Shown one piece after another: positions 36,515-45,614 of a stretch of DNA of 64,000 nucleotides; positions within the stretch are counted from its first letter, which is position 1; every line of letters starts with the position of its first letter. Both the position numbers and the translations under genes were made by a program. Origin of the DNA: Methyloversatilis sp. (GTDB lineage: Bacteria > Pseudomonadota > Gammaproteobacteria > Burkholderiales > Rhodocyclaceae); assembly GCA_016791045.1 (NCBI GenBank), contig JAEUNO010000019.1:1-64000 (forward strand), read 5' to 3'. The notes beneath the pieces were generated by a model. That model saw only the letters and a list, made by a program, of their open reading frames with translations, was not told the origin of the DNA and ran no database searches.

Positions 36515-37093
36515 GGGTGAATCTCCAGGTTGAATTGGGTGCGAGCACGCCGACCGCGCGCCGGTGCCGGGGTCTGCCGGATCGATGGCGCGCTGATCAG
36601 CGGTGGTCTGCAGGCACACTTGCCCAACAGACAGGTTGAGGCGGATCGTCCGCGCTTTGCCGCATCGAAAGGATGCAGCGTCTGCACGGTGACCGGCGGG
36701 TGAGCTCTGCGGACTGGAGCCCGGGACAATCCCGGAGCGCTGGCGTCCTGCGGCGTCCCTGCCGCGAGCGCCGAAGCGACACACGGCCCTTGCGGGGACG
36801 CCGGTTTCAGAGGGTGAAAATCCGGTGGGAACGGAATGCGGATGCAACGGGCGATGTCACGGGCGCGCGACATTCGCCGCCGGCCGACTTACACCGCCCC
36901 GTACTATGCCCTGAATCGATGCCGTCTGCAGCGCTTTCTCGCGGATCGCCGACACGCCACACCCGCAATGAGAGGCACAATGATGTCTCACGGCAGCGCA
37001 ACACCAATGACGATGTCGCGCCGTCCCTCAGGTTTCCTGCGTCTCATCGCACCCTGCCCGCGCCCTGCAACCTCCTGGCGCCCGGCCCACTGA
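36515..37093. other. 579-bp gap upstream of infA and of the protease gene
   Basis: Divergent leader region. The only structure I see is a small hairpin CCGGGA-CAA-TCCCGG at 36721-36735. Open frames across it have arginine-rich shadow composition and no ribosome sites. A long 5' leader for infA is possible. Confidence 0.5.
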
Positions 37094-37840
37094 ATGGACC
37101 TTGCCTTGATGATCGAACCCATACTGCTGACTGCTGCGCGCGTATGCACGCTCGAAGGCGCGCGCGTGCTGACCAACGCGAGCGGCTTTTTCTTCGAACG
37201 CGACGAACGCCTTTTCCTGGTCACCAGCCGCCACGTGGTGGTCGATGAACCGAGCAAGCATTTCCCGGACAGCCTCGAGATCGAGCTGCACACCGACTCG
37301 GCCAATCTGGCCGAATCCACCGGCTTTTCGATCCCGCTGTACCGCGGCGGCAAGAGCATCTGGCGTCAGGGCCAGGACACGGCGGGCGACATCGACGTCG
37401 CGGTGATCGAGATCGAACGCGCGGCGCTGCCCGCCAAGACGGTCTATCGCGCCTTCACGCCGGCCCATCTGGAGGTCGATGCGCGACAGATCGAGGTCGG
37501 CAGCCTGCTGCTGGTGGTCGGTTTCCCGCTCGGCTTTCACGACACGCTGCACCACATGCCGGTGGTGCGCCACGCGGTGATCGCGTCGTCCTTCGGCCTG
37601 CGCTTCCAGGGCGAAGGCTATTTTCTGACGGACGCACGCACCCATCGCGGCACCAGCGGCGCACCGGTGGTGATGCGCGCGCCGGCGGGCAGCGCCGCCA
37701 AGGGCGATCTGCCCTGGCAGCTGCTCGGCGTGCATTCGGCCCGGCTCGACGTCGGCACACGCGACCGCAAGCTCGACGAGGCGCTCGGCCTGAACTGCGC
37801 CTGGTACGCCGACATCCTGATGACGCTGACCGAAAGCTGA
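37094..37840 (+). CDS. Trypsin-like serine peptidase
   Basis: 248 residues with a chymotrypsin-fold triad: H47 (TSRHVV), D101 (GDIDVAVIEI) and S188 (HRGTSGAPVV). The oxyanion GTSGAP motif is standard. There is no signal peptide, transmembrane helix or PDZ domain, so it would be cytosolic or use another export route. The start is either MDLALM (37094) or MIEPIL (37109); the family usually starts close to the second. It is 85 bases upstream of the glycosidase gene and could be co-transcribed with it. Substrate unknown. Confidence 0.85.
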   Translation: MDLALMIEPILLTAARVCTLEGARVLTNASGFFFERDERLFLVTSRHVVVDEPSKHFPDSLEIELHTDSANLAESTGFSIPLYRGGKSIWRQGQDTAGDIDVAVIEIERAALPAKTVYRAFTPAHLEVDARQIEVGSLLLVVGFPLGFHDTLHHMPVVRHAVIASSFGLRFQGEGYFLTDARTHRGTSGAPVVMRAPAGSAAKGDLPWQLLGVHSARLDVGTRDRKLDEALGLNCAWYADILMTLTES

Positions 37841-37924
37841 CCGCGCCGCCCGGGAACGCGCTGCGCGGCACGGGCTCTCACCGATGCCCGCTGCACCTCG
37901 TGGCGGGCTGATCAGGACTTCCCG

Positions 37925-39169
37925 GTGCCCGGCATGACCTTGAATACCCTCTTTCGCATGACGCGCCGCCTGCTGCTGCCGCTGCTGGTGTGTGCGGGCG
38001 CACCGGCGTGGGCGAGCGCGCCGGCCTGGCAGGGCGCCGCCTTCGAAGGCGACCGCGCAACGCTGGAAAAGCTCGCGCAAGCGGGCGCGAAAGTGGTGCG
38101 GGTGTATCGCGAATCCGACGTCTGGGTGCTCGATGCGGCGCACCGGCTGGGGATGAAGGTGGTCATGGGGTTGTGGCTCGGTCATCCGCGCCACGGCTTC
38201 CGGCTCGATGACCCGGCGGCGGTGCGCATGCAGGAGGAATCGGTGCGCCGCTTCGTCACACGGTACCGCACCCATCCGGCACTGCTGGCCTGGGGCATCG
38301 GCAACGAAGTGGAGACCGGGGTCGCCGATCCGAAGCCGATCTGGCAGGAGGTGAACCGGCTGGCCGGCATCGTGAAGTCGCTCGACCCCGACCACCCGAC
38401 GCTGATGGTGGTCGCGGACAACAGCGACGACTGGCTCGCACCGCTCGCCCGCTGTTGTGCATCAGTGGATCTGCTCGGGCTCAACCTGTACGGCGGCTCG
38501 GTGTTCCAGCTGCCCGAACGGCTGCGCCGCCTGGGCATCGTGAAGCCGGTCGTGGTGACCGAACTGGGACCGCTGGGCCAGTGGCAGGCGGGGCGCAAGC
38601 CCTGGGGCGCACCGGTCGAACTGACCAGCAGCCAGAAGGCCGATTTCTTCCGCGACGCGCTGGCCTTTCTGGCCGCCCAACCACAGGTCGCGGGCGCCTT
38701 TCCTTTCCTGTGGGGGGCGAAGCAGGAACAGACCGGCACCTGGCACGGCCTGCTGCTGGCCGACGGCAGCGCGACCGCCATGACCGACGCGCTGTCCGCC
38801 GCCTGGGGCCGGCCGGTGACGCAGGCCGCACCGCTGATCCGCGGCATCGGCATCGCGGCCGACGAATTCTCGCCGGGACAGACGATGTCGGCCGGCGTGG
38901 ACGCCGCATCCTTCGACGGCTCACCCCTGGCCACGGTGTGGGAAGTGCGCGCAGAAGCGACCGACCTGCGCGCCGGCGGCGATCACGAAACCGCGCCGCC
39001 GCGCATCGATGTCACGCTGCAGCAAGCCGATGCGCAGAGCGTACGTTTCACCGCCCCGGCTGCACCCGGCGCCTACCGGCTGTTCATCACCGTGCGCGAT
39101 CGGCTGGGCAAGGCTGCGACCGCGAACCTGCCGTTCCTTGTGCGCCAGCCGAACAGCGTAGGGGAGTAG
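37925..39169 (+). CDS. Secreted TIM-barrel glycosidase (GH2/GH5-like clan A)
   Basis: 414 residues. A signal peptide follows Met12 (MTRRLLLPLLVCAGAPAWA). The barrel runs to about residue 290 with the clan GH-A acid/base E128 in WGIGNEVE and nucleophile E213 in VVVTELGPLG. A C-terminal beta-sandwich (about 300-405) with IDVTLQQ and YRLFITVRDRLGKAA resembles an Ig-like accessory domain. The likely action is on a beta-linked glucan or similar polysaccharide in the periplasm or outside. No glycan-synthesis genes are adjacent. Confidence 0.75.
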   Translation: MPGMTLNTLFRMTRRLLLPLLVCAGAPAWASAPAWQGAAFEGDRATLEKLAQAGAKVVRVYRESDVWVLDAAHRLGMKVVMGLWLGHPRHGFRLDDPAAVRMQEESVRRFVTRYRTHPALLAWGIGNEVETGVADPKPIWQEVNRLAGIVKSLDPDHPTLMVVADNSDDWLAPLARCCASVDLLGLNLYGGSVFQLPERLRRLGIVKPVVVTELGPLGQWQAGRKPWGAPVELTSSQKADFFRDALAFLAAQPQVAGAFPFLWGAKQEQTGTWHGLLLADGSATAMTDALSAAWGRPVTQAAPLIRGIGIAADEFSPGQTMSAGVDAASFDGSPLATVWEVRAEATDLRAGGDHETAPPRIDVTLQQADAQSVRFTAPAAPGAYRLFITVRDRLGKAATANLPFLVRQPNSVGE

Positions 39170-39221
39170 CGGCTGCTGGCGCTCGGCTTACGGGAGCGGA
39201 GGTCTGTCGGAGCGGGGGTTT

Positions 39222-39240
39222 CGGCGAGCGCTGCTCGCCG
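39222..39240. terminator. Hairpin between convergent glycosidase and srkA genes
   Basis: CGGCGAGC (39222-39229) and GCTCGCCG (39233-39240) form a perfect 8-bp stem with a 3-base loop in the 112-bp convergent gap. It may end both transcripts. No T run on either side. Confidence 0.45.
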
Positions 39241-39281
39241 CCCGCAGAACCGCTCGCGCCGGACCGCCCCCGCGAAATCGC

Positions 39282-40319
39282 TCAGCGCACACCCCGCTCG
39301 AGCCACAGTGCGGGTTCTTCCATCGCGGCGACCTGTTCGCGCAGTTCGAGAATGCGCGCCTCCCAGTAGCGCGGCGTATCGAACCACGGAAAGGCGGTCG
39401 GGAAGGCCGGGTCCTGCCAGCGGCGGGCGATCCAGCCGCTGTGGTGGATCAGCCGCAGGGTACGCAGCGCCTCGATCAGCTGCAGTTCGCGCGGGTCGAA
39501 TTCACAGAACTCCTCGTATCCGGCCAGCACCTTGCCGAGCTGTTCGGCGCGGTCCGCCCGCTCGCCGGACAGCAGCATCCACAGGTCCTGGACAGCCGGC
39601 GCCATGCGGCTGTCGTCGAAATCGACGAAATGCGGCCCCTGCCCCTCCACCCAGAGCATGTTGCCGATGTGGCAATCGCCGTGCGTGCGGATGCGGCGGA
39701 TGGCGCCGACGCGGTCAAACGCGGCCCGCACGCCATCGAGCGCCTGTGCGGTGATGCCGCGATAGACGCCTTCCAACTCCGGCGGCACGAAGTGGTGGTC
39801 GAGCACGAAAGCCGCCGGCTCCTCGCCGAAGCTGGCGATGTCGAGCGACGGCCGATGGACATACGGCTGCACCGCGCCGAGCGCATGGATGCGGCCCATG
39901 AAGCGGCCGATCCATTCCAGCGTGTCGGCGCGGTCGAATTCGGGCGCCCGCCCACCGCGGCGCGGAAACACGGCGAAGCGATAGCCGGCGTGCGTCATCA
40001 GCGTGCTGCCGCACGGCAATTCAAGCGGCGCGACGACCGGAATCTCGCGCGCCGCCAGCTCCAGGCAGAAGGCGTGCTCTTCCAGGATGGCGACGTCGGT
40101 CCAGCGCGCCGGGCGGTAGAACTTGACGATCATCGGCGCGCCGTCATCGACGCCGACCTGATAGACACGGTTCTCGAAGCTGTTCAGGGCCAGCAGGCGG
40201 CCGTCGACCGCGTAGCCTGCGGCTTCGAGTGCATCGAGCACGGCTTCGGGGGTGAGCCCCGAGTAAGGTTGAAACTCGGGCCGAAGCTCGGGCGGCACAT
40301 CGGTGTCTGATTCGTTCAT
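39282..40319 (-). CDS. srkA: Stress response kinase SrkA (YihE/RdoA)
   Basis: 345 residues of the APH/choline-kinase-like fold. The catalytic loop HGDCHIGNMLW and the metal-binding FVDFDDSRMAPAVQDLW are exact family features. The N-terminal lobe has NSFENRVYQVGVDDGAPMIVKFYRP, where the lysine is the nucleotide-binding one. It is a Ser/Thr protein kinase linked to envelope and oxidative stress in E. coli. The start at 40319 (MNESDTDV) is chosen because the frame upstream overlaps queE antisense. In E. coli the gene precedes dsbA, but here it does not. Confidence 0.92.
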   Translation of the reverse strand: MNESDTDVPPELRPEFQPYSGLTPEAVLDALEAAGYAVDGRLLALNSFENRVYQVGVDDGAPMIVKFYRPARWTDVAILEEHAFCLELAAREIPVVAPLELPCGSTLMTHAGYRFAVFPRRGGRAPEFDRADTLEWIGRFMGRIHALGAVQPYVHRPSLDIASFGEEPAAFVLDHHFVPPELEGVYRGITAQALDGVRAAFDRVGAIRRIRTHGDCHIGNMLWVEGQGPHFVDFDDSRMAPAVQDLWMLLSGERADRAEQLGKVLAGYEEFCEFDPRELQLIEALRTLRLIHHSGWIARRWQDPAFPTAFPWFDTPRYWEARILELREQVAAMEEPALWLERGVR

Positions 40320-40335
40320 CGTGTCTCGTTGAATG

Positions 40336-40371
40336 AGGGGTCCGACCTTGAATTCGGGGTCGGCAACCCCT
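40336..40371 (+). promoter_or_regulatory. Structured leader upstream of queE
   Basis: AGGGGT (40336-40341) pairs with ACCCCT (40366-40371), and CCGACC (40342-40347) with GGTCGG (40358-40363), giving a 12-bp stem broken only by a 2-base bulge. It lies 36 bases before the probable queE start. Queuosine genes are often controlled by preQ1 riboswitches, but I do not see the preQ1 class I or II consensus here. A protein-bound or novel leader, or a transcription pause, is possible. Confidence 0.4.
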
Positions 40372-40406
40372 ACCCTAGCGCGTTTCCCGCCGTAACTGCG
40401 CTCGCC

Positions 40407-41039
40407 GTGACGTATCAGGTCAAGGAAATCTTCTACACGCTGCAGGGCGAAGGGCTGAATGCCGGCCGGGCCGCGGTGTTCTGCCGCTTCGCCGGCTGCA
40501 ATCTCTGGAGCGGCCGCGAGGCGGACCGCGCCAGCGCGCAGTGCCGCTTCTGCGACACCGATTTCGTCGGCACCGACGGCACGCTGGGCGGCCGTCACGC
40601 ACAGGCCGATACGCTGGCCGACACGATCGCCGGCTGCTGGGCCGGCGCGGGCGGCCCGCGTCTGGTCGTGCTGACCGGCGGCGAGCCGCTGCTGCAGCTC
40701 GACCGCGCACTGATCGACGCGCTCCATGCGCGCGACTTCGAAATCGCCGTCGAAACCAATGGCACGCTGGCCGCACCCGACGGCATCGACTGGATCTGCG
40801 TCAGCCCGAAAGCCGGCAACGACGTGGTGCTGCGCCATGGCCATGAACTGAAGGTGGTCGTACCGCAGACCGGGCTGGATCTCGCGGCGATGGAAAGCTG
40901 GGATTTCCGGCACTTCCTGGTGCAGCCGATGGACAATGCGGCAGCTGCCGACAACCGCCGCTGGGCGGTCGACTGGTGCATGCGCCATCCGCGCTGGCGG
41001 TTGAGCCACCAGACGCACAAGGCGCTGGGCATCCGCTGA
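40407..41039 (+). CDS. queE: 7-carboxy-7-deazaguanine synthase QueE
   Basis: 210 residues from GTG at 40407, giving VTYQVKEIFYTLQGEG, the normal QueE N-terminus; an upstream TTG would add 26 unrelated residues. The radical-SAM cluster site is the QueE-specific C31-x14-C46-x2-C49. GGEPLLQ binds SAM, and SPKAG and ETNG motifs follow. It converts CPH4 to 7-carboxy-7-deazaguanine in queuosine/preQ0 synthesis. queD lies 97 bases downstream on the same strand. queC is not in this window. Confidence 0.94.
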   Translation: MTYQVKEIFYTLQGEGLNAGRAAVFCRFAGCNLWSGREADRASAQCRFCDTDFVGTDGTLGGRHAQADTLADTIAGCWAGAGGPRLVVLTGGEPLLQLDRALIDALHARDFEIAVETNGTLAAPDGIDWICVSPKAGNDVVLRHGHELKVVVPQTGLDLAAMESWDFRHFLVQPMDNAAAADNRRWAVDWCMRHPRWRLSHQTHKALGIR

Positions 41040-41136
41040 TCGTCGCCGTCGCCACGGCCGTCCGCGTGCTCAGCGTCCTGTGGTGAATCCATGCACCGCG
41101 TTTTCCTTCAATCCTGATTTCCTTCACCTTTCAAAG

Positions 41137-41502
41137 ATGGTCGTCGAACTCAGTCAGCGCTTCTACTTCGAAGCCGCCCACACCCTGCGCCGCAAGGTCG
41201 ACGCCGACAGCAGTCTGCGCATCCACGGCCACACCTACCATGCCGAAGTGATGCTGCGCGGCGAGCCCGACCCGGTCAGCGGCATGCTGGTCGATCTGGC
41301 GCTGCTGCGAGCGGCACTGGCCGGCGTGCGCGATGCGCTCGACCACCGCTTTCTGGATGAAGTCGCCGGCCTCGGCCCGGCCACGCTCGAAAACCTGTGC
41401 CAGTTCATCTGGCGCGCGCTGGCGCCGCAGCTGCCGCAACTGGCGCGCGTCACCGTCGAACGTCAGGCGTCGGGCGACAAGTGCGCGCTGTGCGCGGCTT
41501 GA
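41137..41502 (+). CDS. queD: 6-carboxytetrahydropterin synthase QueD-like
   Basis: 121 residues. Zinc ligands are H15, H30 and H32 (FEAAHTL and RIHGHTYH). A conserved DHRFLDEV block and E in VTVERQASGDKC complete the fold. The catalytic cysteine of E. coli QueD (C-G-R-L-HGH) is replaced by S26 in SSLRIHGH, so the chemistry or the nucleophile must differ; C-terminal cysteines exist in KCALCAA. It should act just before QueE, making CPH4 from dihydroneopterin triphosphate. The pbpC-like gene overlaps its end. Confidence 0.88.
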   Translation: MVVELSQRFYFEAAHTLRRKVDADSSLRIHGHTYHAEVMLRGEPDPVSGMLVDLALLRAALAGVRDALDHRFLDEVAGLGPATLENLCQFIWRALAPQLPQLARVTVERQASGDKCALCAA

Positions 41503-43550
41503 GTCTGCCCGCGTCAGCCCGTGATGTTGCGCGGTCGGTGCTGTGTGCCGTCAGCCTGCTGGCCGGCACCGCTGCGCATGCGCTGGCGCCCGACTTCGAC
41601 GCAGTGCGCGACGCCTGGCGTTCGTCGGAGGCGCGTCTGCTCGACCGCCACGGCGAGCCGCTGGCCGAAGTGCGGGTCGATTTCGACGAACGACGACTCG
41701 ACTGGGTCAGCGCACGCGCGCTGTCGCAGCCGCTGGTGCGCGCGCTGCTGGTGGCCGAGGACAAGCGCTTTCTGCAGCACGACGGCGTGGACTGGCAGGC
41801 GCTGGCCGGGGCCACCTGGGACAACCTGTGGCGCGCACTGGAAGGCCGCCGGCCGCGCGGTGCGTCCACCCTGACCATGCAGCTGGCCGGCCTGATCGAC
41901 CCGGCGCTGCGCCTGCAGGGCACGCGGCGCAGCGTCGGCCAGAAGTGGGATCAGGCAGCCGCGGCGCGCCAGATCGAGCGGCGCTGGAACAAGGCGCAGA
42001 TACTCGAGGCGTATTTCAATCTGGCACCGTTCCGCAGCGAACTGCGCGGCATCGGCGCCGCCGCACGCGGTCTGTTCGGCAAGGATCCTGAGGCGATCGA
42101 TCCGGTCGAGGCGGTGCTGCTGGCCGCGCTGCTGCGCGGCCCGAACGCATCGGCCGACAAGGTCGCGATGCGTGCCTGCGCGGTGGCGAAGCGACTCGAT
42201 CCGGTGCCGGATTGCCGCGACATCCGGACACGCGCCGACGCCGTGCTGTCACAGCGCTACCGCATCGAGCCGCGCTGGCAGGACGCCACCGCGCTGGCGC
42301 GCCGGCTGCTGCGCGAACCCGGCGAACAACGCCCGACCACACTGGACGCCCGCCTGCAGCGACGTGCCCTGCAGGCGCTGGGCGGTACGCGCGACGACAC
42401 CTCCGTCGTGGTGCTCGACAACCTGACCGGTGAGGTGCGTGTCTGGGGCGGCGGACCGGACACTGCCGACACCGTGCTGCAGCGCCAGCCCACCGGCAGC
42501 GCATTGCAGCCCTTCCTGTATGGCATGGCGATCGAGCAACGCTGGCTGACGGCGGCTTCCGTGCTCGACGACAGCCCGGCCTTCGTCACGCTGCCCCTGC
42601 CGCCCGGCATGTCCGATGGCGAGCCGCGCGGCGCGGTCAGCGTGCGCAGCGCGCTGGGCCTCGGCGCCGACACTCCCGCGCTGCGCGTGCGTGCGCTGAT
42701 CGGTGACGACGCGCTGGACGCCACCCTGCAGGCGCACGGCCTGGCGGCCGTATCGAAGGGCGGTACGCGCGCCAGTCTGATCGAGCTGGCGAACGCCTAC
42801 CGCACCTTTGCCAGCGCCGGCCTGTGGAGCGCCTGGCGGCTCGAACCGGTCACTGCGGCCGACGTGCTCCCCGCGTCTGCGGCGCAACGACTGTGGTCGC
42901 CGGCCGTGGCCTGGATCGTTGGCGACCTGCTGACGGTGCGTCCGACCGAAGGCGAAGCGGCGCCACGGCCCTGGGCGGCAGTGATGAATGGCCGGTCCGC
43001 CGACCGTTCGGTGTGGTGGTCGGTCGGATTCACGCGCCACTACACGGTGGCGCTGCGCGCACCACGCCCGGTCGCCGGCACCTGGCTGGCGCTGATCGAC
43101 GCGCTGGATGGATCTTCATTCGACCCACCGCCCGAACGCCCGGCCGCGCCACCGGGCGTGGAGCGGGTACGCGTGCAGTTCGAGCCGGCGATCGAAGCGT
43201 CCCGCGACGAGTACTTCCTGCCCGGCACCCAGCAGGCTTTCGTCGATGCCGCCGTGCGCGATGTGGCCGGCCGACCGCGCATCGTGCTGCCGACGAGTGG
43301 CGTGAAGCTGGTCAGCGCGGGCCTGCCGGCCGGCCGCCAGACCCTGCTGTTCGAGGCCCGTCCGCCGCTGCCGGGGCTGGTCTGGATGATCAATGGCGAA
43401 CACCTGCCGGCGGTCGAAGGCCGGGCGCTGTGGAGCCCGCGCCCGGGGCGCCATCGGCTGGCGCTGCTCGACGCCGCCGGCCTGCAGGTCGAATCGATGG
43501 AATTCGAGGTGCGGCTGGACGAGTCCGCCGCCTCCCCGCCACCCCCCTGA
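41490..43550 (+). CDS. pbpC: Penicillin-binding protein 1C with degenerate transpeptidase
   Basis: About 686 residues; GTG at 41490 is my choice, while GTG 41481 and TTG 41499 also fit and overlap queD. A membrane anchor (about residues 15-33) precedes a GT51 transglycosylase with E90 in EDKRFLQHD and STLTMQLAG (from about 126). The transpeptidase domain has S337-A-L-Q340 where SxxK is expected, no SxN, and N500-G-R-S-A504 in place of KTGTS. The C-terminal BiPBP_C domain is present. The enzyme should polymerise glycan strands; DD-transpeptidation is unlikely. No alpha-2-macroglobulin (YfhM) partner lies beside it. Confidence 0.85.
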   Translation: MRGLSLPASARDVARSVLCAVSLLAGTAAHALAPDFDAVRDAWRSSEARLLDRHGEPLAEVRVDFDERRLDWVSARALSQPLVRALLVAEDKRFLQHDGVDWQALAGATWDNLWRALEGRRPRGASTLTMQLAGLIDPALRLQGTRRSVGQKWDQAAAARQIERRWNKAQILEAYFNLAPFRSELRGIGAAARGLFGKDPEAIDPVEAVLLAALLRGPNASADKVAMRACAVAKRLDPVPDCRDIRTRADAVLSQRYRIEPRWQDATALARRLLREPGEQRPTTLDARLQRRALQALGGTRDDTSVVVLDNLTGEVRVWGGGPDTADTVLQRQPTGSALQPFLYGMAIEQRWLTAASVLDDSPAFVTLPLPPGMSDGEPRGAVSVRSALGLGADTPALRVRALIGDDALDATLQAHGLAAVSKGGTRASLIELANAYRTFASAGLWSAWRLEPVTAADVLPASAAQRLWSPAVAWIVGDLLTVRPTEGEAAPRPWAAVMNGRSADRSVWWSVGFTRHYTVALRAPRPVAGTWLALIDALDGSSFDPPPERPAAPPGVERVRVQFEPAIEASRDEYFLPGTQQAFVDAAVRDVAGRPRIVLPTSGVKLVSAGLPAGRQTLLFEARPPLPGLVWMINGEHLPAVEGRALWSPRPGRHRLALLDAAGLQVESMEFEVRLDESAASPPPP

Positions 43551-44702
43551 TCAGAGCGTATGGCTGCGGTCGCCGCGGGCAAAGCCGGTCAGCGGTGCGG
43601 CCATGCCGCGCGTCATGCAGATCACCTTGAACAGCTCGCCCATTTCGGCCGGCGAGGTGAGCTGGTTCACTTCTGCGTTGCGCTTCGCGCGTGCCAGCGG
43701 TTCCGGTTCATCCGACAGCAGCGCAGGCAGGCCACAGTTGAGCAGGAAGCTCGCTTGCGAGGTGTAGCCCGCGAGCGACAGTCCGGCATCGAATGCGCTC
43801 TGCGCCACCGCGGTGAAGTCGACATGGGCCGTGATGTCGCACAGGCCCGGCATCCACATCGGCTCGGCGTGCGCATGGTGGCGGTAGTGGCACATCAGCG
43901 TGCCGGTGCTGCGGTCGGGGTGGTAGTACTCGGCCTGCGGGAAGCCGTAGTCGATCAGCAGCAGCGCACCGCGATCAATGCGCCGCGCCCACTCGGCCAC
44001 CCAGGCACGTCCAGCCAGGCCCAGTTCGGTCTCGTAGCCCGGCGGCAGACCGAGCGCGCGCGCCGCGTCGGCCAGCGCCGGCGGCGCGGCGCGCCAGCCC
44101 GCTGCGATCTGCCCGTCGCCGTCGAGCACGAGACCGGCTTCCTCGATGCCCCGGACTGTGGTGCGGATGCGCTCGACCGGCAGGGCATCGAGCAGTTCAT
44201 TGCCGAACACCACGCCGCTGAAACGCGTCGGCAGCGTATCCAGCCAGTCCACTCGACCGGCCAGCGCCGGCACTTCACGCTCGATCAGCGCACGCTGGCG
44301 CGCGCGCAGATCGGCCGACAGTTCGAGGATGCGGTAACTTTCGGGGGGGCAGCCGATGCGATCGAGTTCGCGCAGCAGATCGGCGGCGAGCCGGCCGCTG
44401 CCGGCGCCCGCCTCCAGCAGGTGCGGCGCCGATCCCTGCATCAATTCGGCCAGCTGGGTCGCCAGACAGCGTCCGAACAGCGGCGACAGTTCGGGCGCGG
44501 TGACGAAATCGCCGCCGCTGCCGAACTTTTGCAGCGCACCGCTGTAATAGCCGAGGCCGGGCGCATAAAGCGCGAGCGCCATGTAGCGGCTGAACGGCAT
44601 CCAGCCGCTGCCGGCGATTTCGGCCCGGATCAGCGCCTGCAGGCGGGCGCTGTGGTCGAGGGCATCGGCGTCGGGAGGGGGCAGATGCACAGGCAGGGAC
44701 AT
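43551..44702 (-). CDS. MidA/NDUFAF7-type SAM-dependent protein methyltransferase
   Basis: 383 residues from MSLPVHLP at 44702. The family opens with FSRYMALALYAPGLGYYSG and FVTAPELSPLFG, then a SAM site LLEAGAGSGRLAADLL and the conserved FGNELLDALPV. The C-terminus has LLLIDYGFPQAEYYHPDR. Homologues are arginine methyltransferases that help assemble complex I in mitochondria; bacterial targets are unknown. Its stop abuts the pbpC stop with no intervening base. Confidence 0.9.
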   Translation of the reverse strand: MSLPVHLPPPDADALDHSARLQALIRAEIAGSGWMPFSRYMALALYAPGLGYYSGALQKFGSGGDFVTAPELSPLFGRCLATQLAELMQGSAPHLLEAGAGSGRLAADLLRELDRIGCPPESYRILELSADLRARQRALIEREVPALAGRVDWLDTLPTRFSGVVFGNELLDALPVERIRTTVRGIEEAGLVLDGDGQIAAGWRAAPPALADAARALGLPPGYETELGLAGRAWVAEWARRIDRGALLLIDYGFPQAEYYHPDRSTGTLMCHYRHHAHAEPMWMPGLCDITAHVDFTAVAQSAFDAGLSLAGYTSQASFLLNCGLPALLSDEPEPLARAKRNAEVNQLTSPAEMGELFKVICMTRGMAAPLTGFARGDRSHTL

Positions 44703-44773
44703 ATGGACAAAGATTCGGGCGGGCTGCGCATGATGCGGCAACTGACGGGCGCGGCACAATCGGGCAGGACGAC

Positions 44774-45514
44774 ATGAACCACGAACGGGTAGTCTTGATC
44801 ACCGGCGCGGCGCGGCGGGTTGGCGCGCAGACCGCGCGTACCTTGCACGGTGCCGGCTGGCGGGTGGTGATCCACCATCACCGCTCCACCGGCGAAGCGC
44901 ATGCGCTGGTCGAATCGCTGAATGCGCTGCGCCCCGGCAGCGCCGCAGGGCTGGCGGCCGATCTGCTCGATACCGACGGCCTGCCGCCGCTGGTGACGGC
45001 GGCCACCGCGCTGTGGGGCCGGCTCGATGCGCTGGTGAACAATGCGTCGAGCTTCTTTCCGACACCGATCGGCAGCGTGACCGCGCAGGACTGGGACAGC
45101 CTGGTCGGCAGCAACTTCAAGGCGCCGCTGTTCCTGGCCCAGGCCGCCGCACCGGAACTGCGGGCGCGCGGCGGCTGCATCGTCAACATCGCCGACATCC
45201 ACGCCGAACGTCCGCTCGCCGGATACGCCCTGTACAGCGCGTCGAAAGGCGCGCTGGCCACGCTGACGCGGGCGCTGGCGATCGAACTGGCGCCGCAGGT
45301 CCGGGTGAATGGCGTGGCGCCGGGACCGATACAATGGCCGGATGACCCGCTGTTCGACGCAACCGAACGTGCGCGCATCGTCGAACACACCCTGCTCAAA
45401 CGCGAAGGCTGCCCACAGGACATCGCGCGTACGGTACGCTTCCTGATCGAGGATGCGCCGTACATCACCGGTCAGATCATCGCGGTGGACGGCGGGCGCA
45501 GCGCACATCTGTGA
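44774..45514 (+). CDS. Pteridine-reductase-like short-chain dehydrogenase
   Basis: 246 residues, Rossmann SDR. The dinucleotide motif TGAARRVG (10-17) with Arg replaces the common TGxxxGxG and is the mark of pteridine reductases (PTR1, FolM). NNAS, the catalytic Y-x3-K in YSASKGAL (Ser and Lys intact) and VNGVAPGPI are all present. The expected reaction is NADPH-dependent reduction of dihydropterin or dihydrofolate. The gene is divergent from the MidA-like methyltransferase with a 71-bp gap. Confidence 0.87.
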   Translation: MNHERVVLITGAARRVGAQTARTLHGAGWRVVIHHHRSTGEAHALVESLNALRPGSAAGLAADLLDTDGLPPLVTAATALWGRLDALVNNASSFFPTPIGSVTAQDWDSLVGSNFKAPLFLAQAAAPELRARGGCIVNIADIHAERPLAGYALYSASKGALATLTRALAIELAPQVRVNGVAPGPIQWPDDPLFDATERARIVEHTLLKREGCPQDIARTVRFLIEDAPYITGQIIAVDGGRSAHL

Positions 45515-45614
45515 CGCATGCGGCAGCCGTTTGGATGATTGCTGTCCAAAAGCCGGACAGATCAGGCGCGCATTTGTAAAATGCGTTTACAGTCGTTCGC
45601 CACTCCGGCCACCC

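Noticed and set aside
36673-37248. Arg-rich 191-codon frame upstream of the protease
   Set aside because: It overlaps the protease start in another frame, has no ribosome site and has shadow composition.
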